Assembly: GCF_950295315.1 (NCBI RefSeq)
Contig: NC_080170.1
Location: 98,517,971 to 98,581,970 of the forward strand
Direction: 5' to 3'
Source: Erinaceus europaeus
Lineage: Eukaryota; Chordata; Mammalia; Eulipotyphla; Erinaceidae
DNA: 64,000 bases
The position numbers were made by a program, and so were the translations under genes. The notes below the pieces were generated by a model, which had not been told where the DNA came from, did not search any database, and was given only the letters and a program-made list of their open reading frames with translations. Positions within the stretch are counted from its first letter, which is position 1, and each line of letters begins with the position of its first letter. Positions 21,023-31,834 of this stretch are shown one piece after another.

Positions 21023-21281
21023 AAATATGTATTTTATTTATTTATTCCCTTTTGTTGCCCTTGTTTTATTGTTGTAGTTATTATTGTTGTTGTCGTTGTT
21101 GGATAGGACAGAGAGAAATGGAGAGAGGAGGGGAAGACAGAGAGGGGGAGAGAAAGATAGACACCTGCAGACCTGCTTCACCGCCTGTGAAGCGACTCCC
21201 CTGCATCGAACCGGGATCCTTATGCCTGTCCTTGTGCTTTGCGTCACCTGCGCTTAACCCGCTGCACTACAGCCCGACTCC
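21023..21281 (-). mobile_element. SINE type A, short form (minus), 18-bp TSD
   Basis: Well-preserved copy: CCCTTTTGTTGCCCTTG, GTTGGATAGGACAGAGAG, CCTGCAGACCTGCTTCACCG and head end CCGCTGCACTACAGCCCGAC. The direct repeat CTATTTTAGATATTTTTT lies at 21005-21022 and 21282-21299. Confidence 0.9.
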
Positions 21282-21342
21282 CTATTTTAGATATTTTTTT
21301 AGTTATTTAACATTGGGTTTGCATTATTATAAGGTTTAAGTG

Positions 21343-21440
21343 TTCTCAGTCCTCTTTCTTCCTTCCTTTTTTCCTTCCTTCCTTCCTCCCTTCCTTCCTT
21401 CCTTCCTTCCTTCCTTCCTTCCCTTTCTTTCTTTCTCTCA
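21343..21440. repeat. (CCTT)n microsatellite
   Basis: A polypyrimidine tract of about 100 bp, mostly CCTT units with TTTC at its right end. Confidence 0.9.
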
Positions 21441-21504
21441 TCCTTTCTCTCCTACCAGTACTGTCACTAGGGCTCAGGACCCACTTCTCCCAGTAGTTAG
21501 TTTT

Positions 21505-21675
21505 TTCTTTTCATTTTTTTATTATACTAGCGACAAGTTGAAAGAGGATGAAAGGTGGAAAGAAAAGAAACACTTATGACACTGCTTCACCACTTACAAA
21601 GCTTTCCCCTGCAGGTGGGGACCCAGGGCTTTAACCCAGGCCCTTGTGCATGGTAATGTTTGCACCCAACAGAAC
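21505..21675 (-). mobile_element. SINE type B (minus)
   Basis: Plus strand: AGCGACAAGTTGAAAGAGGA, ACTGCTTCACCACTTACAAA, GCAGGTGGGGACCCAGGGC with an inverted B-box, and head end GGTAATGTTTGCACCCAAC. Confidence 0.7.
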
Positions 21676-21677
21676 CT

Positions 21678-21838
21678 TTTTTAAAAATGTATTTGATTTG
21701 ATAAGGGCAGAAATAAATTGGGAAGGGAAGGGGAGATAGATAGGAAGAAAAAGAGACACGTGAAACACTGCCTCACAAGACATTGAGCTTTCCAAGTGGG
21801 AGTCAGGAGCTTATGTTACTGATGGTAATGTGTGAACT
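21678..21838 (-). mobile_element. SINE type B (minus), second adjacent copy
   Basis: TTTTTAAAAATGTATTTGAT followed by a purine-rich body, CACTGCCTCACAAGACATTG and GGTAATGTGTGAACTTGC. It abuts the previous copy in the same orientation. Confidence 0.65.
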
Positions 21839-22239
21839 TGCTTTTTTATTAATTTTTTTGCAGTTTATTTTTCTGAAGGAGGTATTTTACTATAGTGAAA
21901 TATGTCCCCTTATACTTTTATTTCTCTTTTGAATGACTTAGTAGAAATTATATTTGTAAACCTTTATTGTTTGACTATGCCTATTCACTGTAAAATTAAT
22001 AAAATATTTTTTAGAGGAAATAAAAATCAAATTTTAGTTTGCTTTTATTTCCCAATATTTTGATGATTTTTTTTAGATTTTGAATTGTGAGTATACCAAT
22101 CATCAGAACTGCTTTATAGCCAAAAATAGTCTCTAACCAATGACCTTTAGACATATCAAAATCACATGCTTTAAAAATAATTGTGCTTGTTTTTATTGTG
22201 TACGTACATTAAATGAGTCCATTCAGAAGATTCTCTCTT
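21839..22239. other. Unassigned stretch
   Basis: AT-rich, no recognised element. Confidence 0.4.
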
Positions 22240-22255
22240 AATAAATGAAATTCAG

Positions 22256-22516
22256 GGGAGTCTGGCGGTAGCACAGCAGGTGGCACAAAGCCGACATAAA
22301 TATCGTGGTTCAAGCCCCTGGATCCCCAGCTGCAAGGGAGTCGCTTCACAAGAGGTGAAGCAGGTCTGCAGGTGTCTATCTTTCTCTCCCCCTCTCCTCA
22401 CTATTTCTCTCTGTTCTATCCAACAATGATGACATCAATAACAACAACAATAATAACTACAACAATAAAAGTGCAACAAAAAGGAATAAGTATTTTTAAA
22501 AAATGCTTTTTTAAAA
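22256..22516 (+). mobile_element. SINE type A (plus), 16-bp TSD
   Basis: Head GGGAGTCTGGCGGTAGCACA, B-box-like GTGGTTCAAGCCCC near 22304, core GGTCTGCAGGTGTCTATC, tail of ACAACAACAATAATAAC. The perfect direct repeat AATAAATGAAATTCAG is at 22240-22255 and 22517-22532. Confidence 0.92.
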
Positions 22517-22837
22517 AATAAATGAAATTCAGTACAGTCTCCATCATCATGGGTTACTATGGGTTAATAATATTTTTTATGCTTGTGTTCTTTTAGAGCT
22601 CTAAGAGAAAGAAAGTAAACCATGTCACCCTCAAATATTTCCTTTTCATATAAATTTCTTTTCAGCTGAAGGCAATTAATGCAGTAAATGCAGGAAAAGC
22701 ATTTTATAGCTCGAGGAATAGCCTTGTGTTTTCTGCTGTAAGGCAGGATATAAATTCTTATACTACAGATGCAATCTTATGTGTTCAGAAATGGACCAGA
22801 GGAATCTGCAAACAAGCTACTGCATTAGTTCCCTCAA

Positions 22838-22862
22838 ATATATATATATATATATATATATA
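22838..22862. repeat. (TA)n microsatellite
   Basis: About 25 bp of uninterrupted AT alternation. Confidence 0.9.
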
Positions 22863-24017
22863 TCCCCTCCTATATATTTTCCTATATATTTTTCCTATAA
22901 TTTGAAGCTCTTGGAAATCTAGACTGCTTTCTTCTTGTCATTTCTCTATAAGCCTAATAGTTTTTGTTGAAGATGATATCTAACTTGGAATTCTATCATA
23001 CCATTTTAAGTTACTTTTGACTTTAGTTTTTCCTGAATAACGCATATGGAATGTTACTATAAAACACATTATGGTTAAAGATAAGTATTTGCTTCTGCTA
23101 CAAATTTCATATAGTTCTGAGCTCTATTTCCTCAACACTGTCAGAAAATAGAATTCCAGAAGGACTGATAGTGTGTCACCATGCAATTTACCTCATAATT
23201 ATTTAAATAGTTTACTCTAACTTCCCGATCATTATAAGATATTATACTTGAAGCTATCCAAATTTTATATAAAACTTGTGTAACTGTTTGCTCAGGTTTT
23301 GAATTCTCTGTCTGTAAATATAGGAACAAAAAACTCAATAGTTTCCGGAGCCCAAGGTTCTCTGAGAGTGCCGTTTCAGCTTACTCTCTGAGACCTTATT
23401 CTTGTCTTTTGTTTGATTTTGTTGGAACCTAGCCATTGTTACTAACTTAGTAAGGATTAAAGTGTCTTTTTATAAAACTAGAGACTTTTGTCTTTTCATG
23501 TCAGATACTCTGCTTTTTAAGATTTTTATCTCTTTCTTTTTATTCGCTCTGTTTATCATTTCTTTTTCTTCTGTATTAATTGGTGTATTTCCTTGATTAT
23601 CTGTGTGTGTGTTTTCACTGCTCCTGTATTGATTATCAGAAGCACCTTTTTTTAAATTTGTTTGATTTATGTCTAATTTCCTGTGTATGTCCAATCTTCA
23701 TAGATAATCTATAAGTCACTTAAATTTATACCTGTGAAGCTTCAGCACAGATTTCAATTAACCAAATTCCTCATAGCCTACAAGTCCAAGTTGATGGGCT
23801 AAGGCATGAAAGATGGAACAAAATACAAGATGAATCATGGTTGATGTGAATGCTATTGAGGTCCACTCTTAGTAGCAAGGGTTGGAAACCTAGGGTTTTT
23901 AGTGATTGTGAATTTGCTATCTTCCTTAGCTTATGATACTTTTTCTTTATAAAAATGTATATTTATTAATAAAAGATGCTACTTTTCTCAACAAAAATTC
24001 ATAACTTGTATCTCAAA
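22863..24017. other. Unassigned stretch with a Lys/Asn-rich minus-strand frame
   Basis: No recognised element. A 74-aa minus-strand frame at 23470-23694 is rich in Lys, Asn and Ser (e.g. EKEMINRANKKKEIKILKS). I cannot place it; it could be a relic of an L1 coiled-coil region or simply AT-rich chance. Confidence 0.35.
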
Positions 24018-24222
24018 AAGTGCATACTGTGGCAAAGTGGTCTCTCATGATAGCATACACAAGAATGAACCCATGTTCAAGCCCCTAGTCCCCGCCTGCA
24101 CAGGGTAGAGGGAGCTTCACAAGCAGTGAAGCAATGCTACATGTGTCTTTCCTTCTCTGTCTTTCTCCCTCTCTGTCTCCCTATTTCTCTCAGTCTCTTT
24201 ATAAAAAGGATAAAGATAAAAA
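24018..24222 (+). mobile_element. SINE type B (plus)
   Basis: Diverged head, B-box-like GTTCAAGCCCCTAGTC near 24074, GCTTCACAAGCAGTGAAGC and a CT-rich body; the tail is AAAAGGATAAAGAT. Confidence 0.75.
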
Positions 24223-24789
24223 TGATCACTAGGTAACTGTGGTGAAGACATTAAGGCACTGAACCCTAATGATAACCCTAGTAGCTGAAAAAGAAAATTG
24301 CAGAGAAATAAAGGGTAAAAATGACAGCTGTAAAATTGGAGGCAGGTAGGTATGAAAATAGTGGCAACCTTGGTGACAAAGAAAAAAGAAGAAATCTAAT
24401 ATCACATTCATTGATTTTATAAAGTATAAATGCAAAGGAAACTAGAAGAAATTGATAGATTGATAATTCCAAATGTCATTTTTTCAAAGAAAACTCAAAG
24501 GCAATTTAGTTATCATCACCTATATGGCTAAAAGTCTTGATCTCACATGGAACTTCCCTAAGGTGCTATAGCATTAGCAGAAATCAGATGCCTTGCTCAC
24601 TGCCAAGCAATATTTGTGGGTCTCTTTATCAAAGGGTAAATATTTTAAAAGCCTGCTGCAGCCTCATTTGCAAAGCAGGTAAAAGATAAAATTTCTGTGT
24701 ACCAATATCTCCCTTTAGCAAACTGCAATCATTAATAGGCAGCCTCAAAATCCTGCTTTGTTAAATGTTATATTGTCTTATGTTTGGGG

Positions 24790-24905
24790 AAAGTGAAAGA
24801 GACCATAGCACCAAAACTTCCTTTCGCACTGTCAGAGTTGAGCTTGCACCTGGGTATTGCAAATGGCAAAGTGGTACACTATCCATGTGAACTATTTTAC
24901 CTACC
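24790..24905 (-). mobile_element. Degraded tRNA-type SINE (minus)
   Basis: AGAGACCATAGCACCAAAAC, then TTCCTTTCGCACTGTCAGAG and the head end CCATGTGAACTATTTTACCT. Similar in layout to the copies at 18.95 and 29.74 kb. Confidence 0.55.
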
Positions 24906-25099
24906 CTTTTAGCCTTCTTCTCCTCCTCTTTCTTCTTTTCCTTCTTTTATTCCAGCCTCCTCTTTTTTAGTCCCTGTACCATTCCTAAAACTTTTGAGAT
25001 CCATAGCTTTTTAAAGTAACTTTCTCTTATTGAGAACTAAAGGACGTTTTTAAATTGGGGATTTCCTATTAACATTTATTTTTATTATTATTTTTCTGA
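24906..25099. other. CT-rich then AT-rich spacer
   Basis: A pyrimidine-rich stretch near 24905-24965 and unassigned sequence. Confidence 0.4.
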
Positions 25100-25485
25100 A
25101 TAAGATATTTTGAGACAACAACAAAAAAGATAACTATAGACTGATATCTCTAATAAACATAGATATGGGCAGGGGTAGATAACATAATGGTTATGTAAAC
25201 AGACTCTCATGCCTGAAGCTCCAAATTCCCAGGTTCAATCCTCTGTATCACCGTAAGCCAAACCTGAGCAGTGCTCTGGTAAAAAAAAAAAAAAAAAAAA
25301 AAAACTAGCATAAAGGTTATACAAACATGAAGCTAAAATATTGAACAAAAATTTAGCCAATTGGATATAGCAGTATATTTTTTAAAATTGCTCACTATGA
25401 CAAGCTGGGTTTATCCCAGGGATTCAAGATTGGTTTAATATATGTAAATCAATCAATGTGATCCACCACAACAAATAAATTTAAT
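25100..25485 (+). pseudogene. Old L1 ORF2 fragment (plus), split by a SINE at 25166-25304
   Basis: CTATAGACTGATATCTCTAA before the SINE and CAATTGGATATAGCAGTATA after it belong to the ORF2 stretch leading into the RT core. TGGGTTTATCCCAGGGATTC near 25407 corresponds to the GFIPG motif. It stops near 25485. Confidence 0.75.
25166..25304 (+). mobile_element. SINE type C (plus) with A24 tail
   Basis: Head GGCAGGGGTAGATAACATAA, then ATGGTTATGTAAACAGACTC, B-box CCCAGGTTCAATCC, and GAGCAGTGCTCTGGT, followed by about 24 consecutive A. The tail is pure A, unlike types A and B. Confidence 0.9.
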
Positions 25486-26054
25486 TATTTTATGGAAAAT
25501 TATAACATGTCTGCCATGCACAGCCTACTTCTGCAAAACTTATGAAATAGAGAAACAAAAGAGAATTTTAAGTTCACAGGCCATCTGACACGCAAGAGGG
25601 GTATAGATAGGTATTAAGATGCTTGTATCTAGCTTTTCCTCTCAAATTCATTAATCAATCATAACAGTTTATGCCTTTCAGCTGAGGTAGAATAAAATAT
25701 AGAAATAGGGGGAAAAGATTACAAGGGTATTTTTCCTTGTGGAAAATAGAAGTAGAGAATGACAATGGATAGCAAAATATAGAAGAATTACAAATAAATA
25801 AATAATACAAAATATTTAATATCACTTTCTAATAATACGCATATTTTTTTGAATGTTAGGGCAGTTTTATATTACCATCAGTTGAAGGAAAATACTTTTT
25901 CTCCTTGTCATTACTTTTGGTATTAGTAATCACTAAACAATGTTTCTAGAAAAATATTAATATTATTTGTCACTCCAAATATAATAATTATTTGCAAAGG
26001 TTGATAAATCTTAAGGTATTTATGATCTTATATAATAAAATAGTATACCAAAAA
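25486..26054. other. Unassigned stretch
   Basis: AT-rich; nothing recognised. Confidence 0.4.
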
Positions 26055-26697
26055 AAGTGAAAATAAAGACAGAATGCATTCAGCTGTCAAATGGTTTCCG
26101 ATATCCAGGACTTTTGTTGCTGGGAAGATTCTTAATAACTGTTTCAATTTCTTTGTTTGTGATTGGTGCATTTAGGTTTTGTAGTTCTTCTTGGTTCATT
26201 TTTGGAAGGGAATATGTTTCAAGGAATTCTTCCATTTCTTCCAGAGTCTCTAGTGTGGTGGTGTATAGTTCTTCATAGAAGTTTCGCATGACTTTCTGGA
26301 TTTCTGTGGTGTCAGTTGTGTTATATCCTTTATCATTCAATAGATTTGAGTTTTCTCCCTTTTTTTTAGTGAGTCTGGATAGGGGTTTGTCAATCTTGTT
26401 TAATTTTTCAAAGAGCCAACATTTGGCTTCATTGATCTTTGTATGGTTTTCTTATTTTCGATGTTGTTTATTTCTGCTTTAATTTTAGTGATTTCTGTCC
26501 TTCTAGTTGCTTTAGGGTTCCTTTGTTCCTCTTCATCTAAGTCCTTAAGGTGTGCAGTAAGGTCATTTATTTGGGCTTTTTCTTGTTTTTTAATATGTGA
26601 CTATATGGCTATGAGTTTCCCTCTCAGTACTGCTTTAGCTGTGTCCCAAATATTTTGATAGCTTGTGTATTCATTTTCATTTGTTTCTAGGAACATT
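26055..26697 (-). pseudogene. L1 ORF2 fragment (minus)
   Basis: The minus-strand translation at 26340-26080 gives ETLEEMEEFLETYSLPKMNQ and KEIETVIKNLPSNKSPG, the region just before the RT core. Upstream in the element is a block equal to the one at 39.0-39.45 kb (antisense of [10 protein letters not shown] and similar). Frames are broken. Confidence 0.85.
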
Positions 26698-26863
26698 TGA
26701 ATAAATAAATGGGGTTTACAGTCAACAATATTTATACCCTTTTCCCATATTAGGGAGCTACTCTCTTCTTTGATCCAGCTATCTGGTCCTTGTCCAGCCT
26801 TGACATCATCTCCCCAGACAATAACTTGGATCCACCTGCATATCAGATTTCAAGGAAAAAAAA
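26698..26863 (+). mobile_element. L1 3' UTR middle fragment (plus)
   Basis: AAATGGGGTTTACAGTCAAC through ATCAGATTTCAAGGAAAAA matches 4127-4285 of the first L1. It ends in an A tract at the place where the full 3' UTR has an internal A-rich tract, which might mean that internal tract served as a 3' end. Confidence 0.75.
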
Positions 26864-27115
26864 ATGGAAAGCCACAGGCATTGGTGTTGTCTGGTCAATC
26901 CATACGCCTGTCTTTTTCTATCTTTACCTAATGAGGTAGGGCTATGGAGAGTTGAAGTTTCAGGACACATTGGTGAGTTCATCTACCTAAGGAGGTCAAG
27001 GTGGAATCATAGTAGCATCTGCAACTTAATGGCTGAAAGATGGTGAGATATAAAGCAGGACAAAATGTTTCATAATCAGGAATCATAATGTAGGATTAGA
27101 GCAGATGAGAATAGA
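26864..27115 (-). mobile_element. L1 3' UTR fragment (minus)
   Basis: GGTCAATCCATACGCCTGTC, TTTCAGGACACATTGGTGAG and CTGCAACTTAATGGCTGAAA are the antisense of the terminal and intron-side parts of the old 3' UTR. It adjoins the plus fragment in reverse orientation. Confidence 0.75.
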
Positions 27116-27530
27116 GATGTTAGGATGGAAAGAAGGTAGTAAGTCTATTTTTTTCTACTTATGAGAGTAGGAATAATAGAACTTTCTTAAAAATGGAAGT
27201 AATAGTTTTCAAGATTCATTTCTTAAGAATTTATTTAATAAATAAAACTTTGTAATCAAAGTTTCTGGATCTCTTATTTGTAAAGTCAGTACTTTTTCAA
27301 TGCATAATGGTTCACTAATGTACAGTTATAATTTAAAAGTCTTCTATCTTCTACAGAATTAAAACAATATCTCATTTATTTTTCTTACTAAAAAAATTAG
27401 CTAAATCATACATGGTAATTATCACTGACCACAACTCAGTCTCCACTTGTCTACCAGGAAAAACCATCATGAAAAGAGGAACGTGAGTGTGTGCTAAAGT
27501 AGAATATAAGGAATGATTTTAAAGAGGTCT
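27116..27530. other. Unassigned stretch
   Basis: No recognised element. Confidence 0.4.
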
Positions 27531-27780
27531 ATGGAACATATCATAAAAATTTGGATCAAACTGTCAATGCCCATGTCCAGCAGAGAAACCATTATAGAAG
27601 TCAGACCTCCCATCTTCTTCACCCCATAAAGATCGTGGGTCCATACTCTCAAAGGGATAAAGAATAGGAAAGCTTCTAATGGATGGAATGGGACATAGAA
27701 CTCTGGTGGTGGCAACTGTATAGATTTGGACCCCTCTTACCAGACAAACTTGTCAATAATTACTGAATCATTAATAAAAA
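27531..27780 (+). mobile_element. L1 3' UTR terminal fragment (plus), old
   Basis: ACTGTCAATGCCCATGTCCA, TCCATACTCTCAAAGGGATA and GGACATAGAACTCTGGTGGT match the last ~250 bp of the old 3' UTR; the tail is ATTAATAAAAA near 27770. Confidence 0.8.
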
Positions 27781-27784
27781 ATTT

Positions 27785-27940
27785 CCACAAGCATCCTGGT
27801 CCTAGCTCGTGCCTCCCCATCTGCAGGAGAGTCACTTCACAAGAGGTGAAGCAGGCCTGCGGGTGTCTATCTTTCTCTCCTCCTCTCTGTCTTATCCTCT
27901 AATTTCAATTTCTCTGTCCTATCCAATAAAACATAAAAAA
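27785..27940 (+). mobile_element. SINE type A (plus), 5'-truncated
   Basis: Begins at TCCTGGTCCTAGCTCGTGC, then CTGCAGGAGAGTCACTTCAC, GGCCTGCGGGTGTCTATC, a CT-rich body and CCTATCCAATAAAACA. It follows directly on the L1 tail. Confidence 0.75.
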
Positions 27941-28719
27941 ATTCAGTAAAATATATAAAAATATGTACAAAATGGAATGCTCTTTCAAAACTTTTTATTG
28001 TACACCATGGAAAATAATAGGATATTTTTTCAACCAATATATATTTACTTATGGTAGTTTAGACAGTGAATGTTTGTAAATTCTATAAATATGAACTTAC
28101 ACATCATAAAAAAAAACATTGCTTTATTCCTTTGTATAAAATCCTCTATAGGGCCTTATATTGTCATATAATTCAAAGTAATAAAAAAGAAGTCTTTCTT
28201 CTTGGAAAACTTTGTTGCAGTCATATATATTAAATAGTTCACTTACTTCTCATAGAATTCTTTTCCTTATTTTATTTGTATTCTCTTTTGCCTAAAGCTC
28301 TATGCAGACTGTTTTGCTCTTTATTTCATTACACAAGTCAAGGTCTTATTTTACTAGTGTTAACTCACATCTGCACTCCTGGTTACCCAGTTAATAAACA
28401 TGAGATTACATTGCAGACACAAATATTACGGTTACAAATCTGAGGACATGTTCAACTTTTATAAACATCTCCATTGTCTCTTCATTACAATGGGGTTAAG
28501 TTCAAATGTTATTAAATGGTCTACTTGAACTGGTCTCCAGTAACCTTAATAGCTGTAATTCATTCCTCTTTCCCCTTCCTTCATACACTCAGGTCACTTT
28601 TGTGTTTATTCAGTACAACTTGATCTCTGATTTTATATTAGCAGGTATTTTTCCTTCTGGCTAAACTTTTTCCTCTGCTAAGTTTTGCCCTAACATCTGT
28701 TCAAAGTTTAGCTATCAAT
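27941..28719. other. Unassigned stretch
   Basis: No recognised gene or repeat. Confidence 0.4.
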
Positions 28720-28729
28720 TTAGGCATTT

Positions 28730-28950
28730 ATTTTTTAATTTTTTTATTATCTTAATTTATTTATTGGATAGAGACAGCCAGAGATTGAGAGGAGGAGGGG
28801 AGATAGAGAGGAAGAGAGACAGAGAGATAGCTGCAGACCTGCTTCACCACTCACAAAGCTTTCCCTCCTGCAGTTTGGACTGGGGGCTTGAACCTGGGTC
28901 CTTGTGAAATGTAACATGTGCACTCAACCAGGTACACCACCACATGGCCC
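28730..28950 (-). mobile_element. SINE type B (minus), 10-bp TSD
   Basis: AATTTATTTATTGGATAGAG, a GA-rich body, CTGCTTCACCACTCACAAAG, an inverted B-box GGGCTTGAACCTGGG and head end CAGGTACACCACCACATGG. Direct repeat TTAGGCATTT at 28720-28729 and 28951-28960. Confidence 0.9.
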
Positions 28951-29070
28951 TTAGGCATTTCTGTATTGAGGATAAAAGTCTTTATCCACAAATTCTCAGT
29001 TGAAGTGATTAATAAGTGCTCTTCTACAGCATAAATGTTTATATTACAGACATGTAACATAGACACTTTT

Positions 29071-29366
29071 TTTTAAATTTTCCTTTTTTATTTTATTTAT
29101 TTTTATTTATTCCTTTTGTTGCCCTTGTTGTTTTGTTGTTGTAGTTATTATTGATGTCTTTGTTGTTGGATAGGACAGAGAGAAATGGAGAGAGGAGGGG
29201 AAGACAGAGAGGGGGAGAGAAAGACAGACACCTGCAGACCTGCTTCACCGCCTGTGAAGTGACTCCCCTGCAGGTGGGGAGCCGAGGGCTCGAACCGGGA
29301 TCCTTCCGCTGGTCCTTGTGCTTAGCGCCACCTGCGCTTAACCTGCTGCGCTACCTCCCGACTCCC
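29071..29366 (-). mobile_element. SINE type A, short form (minus), 13-bp TSD
   Basis: Young-looking copy: CCTTTTGTTGCCCTTGTTG, GGATAGGACAGAGAGAAATG, CCTGCAGACCTGCTTCACCG, GGGCTCGAACCGGGATCC as the inverted B-box, and CTGCGCTACCTCCCGACTCC at the head. Direct repeat CATAGACACTTTT at 29058-29070 and 29367-29379. Confidence 0.93.
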
Positions 29367-29379
29367 CATAGACACTTTT

Positions 29380-29734
29380 ATATGTTGAAGTCCTCCCTAA
29401 TATATGAACATCTTGGAGGCAGGCCTTAATCTTTCTTTGTTCTACTACCCCTACCACTCAGTTCCTTGAGACTAGAAGTTCACTGAATAGTTGTGCATCA
29501 GTGAGTTTTGAAAGTCTTTAAGTGGTTAAGTTACAATCATATTTACATTATTATAATGAAGCACATACTAGAGTTAGTAGTTAGTGGTAGAGGTTTGTAA
29601 AATATACAGGCATTTAGGTTACATTTGCTTCAATTTGTACATAGTACATTGAAAATATAATATAGAAATATTATTTTGTATTATTTTTTATTAATATGGT
29701 ACATACAAATAAAACAGGGCAAAATTTATTGTAT
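29380..29734. other. Unassigned stretch
   Basis: No recognised element. Confidence 0.4.
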
Positions 29735-29890
29735 ATATTTAGATAGAGCTGTGGAGAGGGAGAAGCACCAAAGCACCAAGTTCACTATGTTGTTCCCATG
29801 GTAGTACCATCAATTTCTCATGTGTTGCCATACTTAAAACTAATATATAATATACTTAACTAGCTGAGCAATCTCCCAAGCCCACGTGTT
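29735..29890 (-). mobile_element. Degraded tRNA-type SINE (minus)
   Basis: ATAGAGCTGTGGAGAGGGAG, GCACCAAAGCACCAAGTTC and head end CTGAGCAATCTCCCAAGCCC. Diverged; belongs with the copies at 18.95 and 24.79 kb. Confidence 0.55.
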
Positions 29891-30097
29891 TGTATGTTTA
29901 TTTCTACATGTTCATCTTTGCCTCAAAAATTCAAAATTAATTTTGTCTATAAAGTCATAATATGGCAGTGTAAATAGAGACAATTAATATTTTACATGAT
30001 TATATTTAAAAACCTCCAGTGAAAACTTCATACATAGCAAGGAAAGAAAAGAAAACAGAAATTAATAATTTTTCACTTAAAAAAAACTTATAATGTA

Positions 30098-30173
30098 TGG
30101 AGCCTGGCAGACAGTGCATTTTCAATGTGCTTGTATGTAGGAGGTTCCAAGTTTGATGCCTGACAACATTAGT

Positions 30174-30210
<37 letters not shown>

Positions 30211-30225
30211 AGGAGAGGAAGGGAG
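30098..30225 (+). mobile_element. tRNA-type SINE (plus) with GA microsatellite
   Basis: GGAGCCTGGCAGACAGTGCA and GGTTCCAAGTTTGATGCC (B-box region) are followed by a GA run at about 30176-30206 that replaces most of the body. Confidence 0.6.
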
Positions 30226-30919
30226 AAAAAAATCCAACATCTTAGTGAAAAGAGAAAAATTAAAAGCCTATTAATTGAGTTTAGAAAGCATAAATCAGCT
30301 TGTTATTTAGATGAAAGGTAGGTGTAAACAGAACATATTTAACTAATCTAGTTCATATGACATCCACATTCTAGTAACACAAAATTAAGTAGCTTGATGA
30401 ATTCCTTGCTGTTTTGTTGAAATATTGATGTTAATCTAGGCTAACAATATATTCTATAATGTCTACAATATGAGACTCAAAATTAGTGTGTAGAAAGTAG
30501 TTAATGTCACTTGTAAAATGGTGTTCTGTAGTAAAATTTATATTTTAGTAATATTTTCAAGCTAGAGAATAATATTTTATATCTCTTATCCCATAGGACA
30601 TATAAGTGTGTGAATATTTAGAAAATTCAATTAAACATTGCCCACACACAGCAAAATAAGTCCTTGCAGTAAATTAAATTGTAAAGTTGTATTTCAGTGA
30701 CCATTTCATGATCAAATATTTAAAGAAAAAGGTGGGATTAGTTTTATTTTGTTTTCACCTTCATTTAGTTTGATAAACTACACCTTAGATATTGACTATG
30801 TGTAATTTATGCACTCTTTTGTAAAGGTTGTTATATAACTTGAAATAGAGGACACATATATTAACCCAGAATATTAAAATTTTACATCTCAAAATCACTT
30901 CCTATATATCTGTTTAAAT
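30226..30919. other. Unassigned stretch
   Basis: AT-rich; no recognised gene or repeat. Confidence 0.4.
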
Positions 30920-31834
30920 TTCTGACCAGAAAAAATTGTTTGTTTTTGCTGTGCAGATCTTTTCAATTTTATGTAGTCCTATTGGTATATTTTTGTTTTT
31001 GTCTTCCATAGATTTATTTCTTCCACAGAGTTATTACTAGATATTTTATTGTATTTACTGCTATAGTGAATGGGACTGTTGAATTTCTTCTTTTGATTTA
31101 GTGTTTGCATAGAAGAATGCTGCCAACTTTCGTGTGTTAATTTTGTAGCTGACACCTTACTATATTGTCTGATAATTTCCAGGAGCTTCCTGCTGAATTC
31201 ATTAGTTTTTTTTTTTCTTTTTAATTTATTATATCATCTGCAAACAGTAATAGTTTGGCTTCTTCTCTTTCGATCTATATTCCTTTAATTCTTTTCTCTT
31301 GCCTGACTGATATGGCTAAACTTTCTGTACTATGTTGAATCATAATGGTGATAGTGGACAGCCATATCTAGTACCTGATCTAAGCAGGAATGCTTTCAAA
31401 ATTTTTTTCTGTATTTCACCATTGAGTATTTTGTTGGCTGTAGGTTTGCTGTACATGAACTCCACTAGGATAAGGAATTTTCCATCTATTTTTTTTTTTT
31501 AGTGCTTTGATCAGGAAGGGTTGTTGTATTTTGACAAAGACTTTCTCTATATCTATCAAGATAATCATTATTTGGTTTTTGGTTTTTATTTTCTTAATGT
31601 ATTGGATCACAATGATTGATTAATATATACTGAAACAGCTTTGCACCCCTGGGATAAATCCCACTTGCTTGTAATGTACAAACTTTTTAATATACTGCTA
31701 TATCCAGTTGGCTGAAATTGTATTCAGTATTTTAGCATCTATATTCATCAGTAATATTGGTGTGTAGTTTTCTTCTTGTTGTTGTTGTTGTGTCCCTGTC
31801 TGCTTTTGGTATCAGAGTGATGATGGTTTTAGAC
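30920..31834 (-). pseudogene. Old L1 ORF2 fragment (minus), RT region
   Basis: On the plus strand this is the antisense of ORF2: TTATATCATCTGCAAACAGT near 31228 is the reverse complement of the FADD region, and CCCCTGGGATAAATCCCACT near 31647 of the GFIPG region. A short minus-strand frame at 31610-31416 retains IMIILIDIEKVF. The outer end near 30925 is the ORF2 stretch encoding F-C-T-A-K. Multiple frame breaks. Confidence 0.85.

Noticed and set aside
21340..21579. 79-codon frame rich in Pro, Ser and Phe
   Set aside because: It is the translation of the CCTT microsatellite and part of a SINE.
23470..23694. Minus-strand 74-codon Lys/Asn-rich frame as a small gene
   Set aside because: AT-rich context, no recognisable domain, no splice or promoter support; composition alone explains it.
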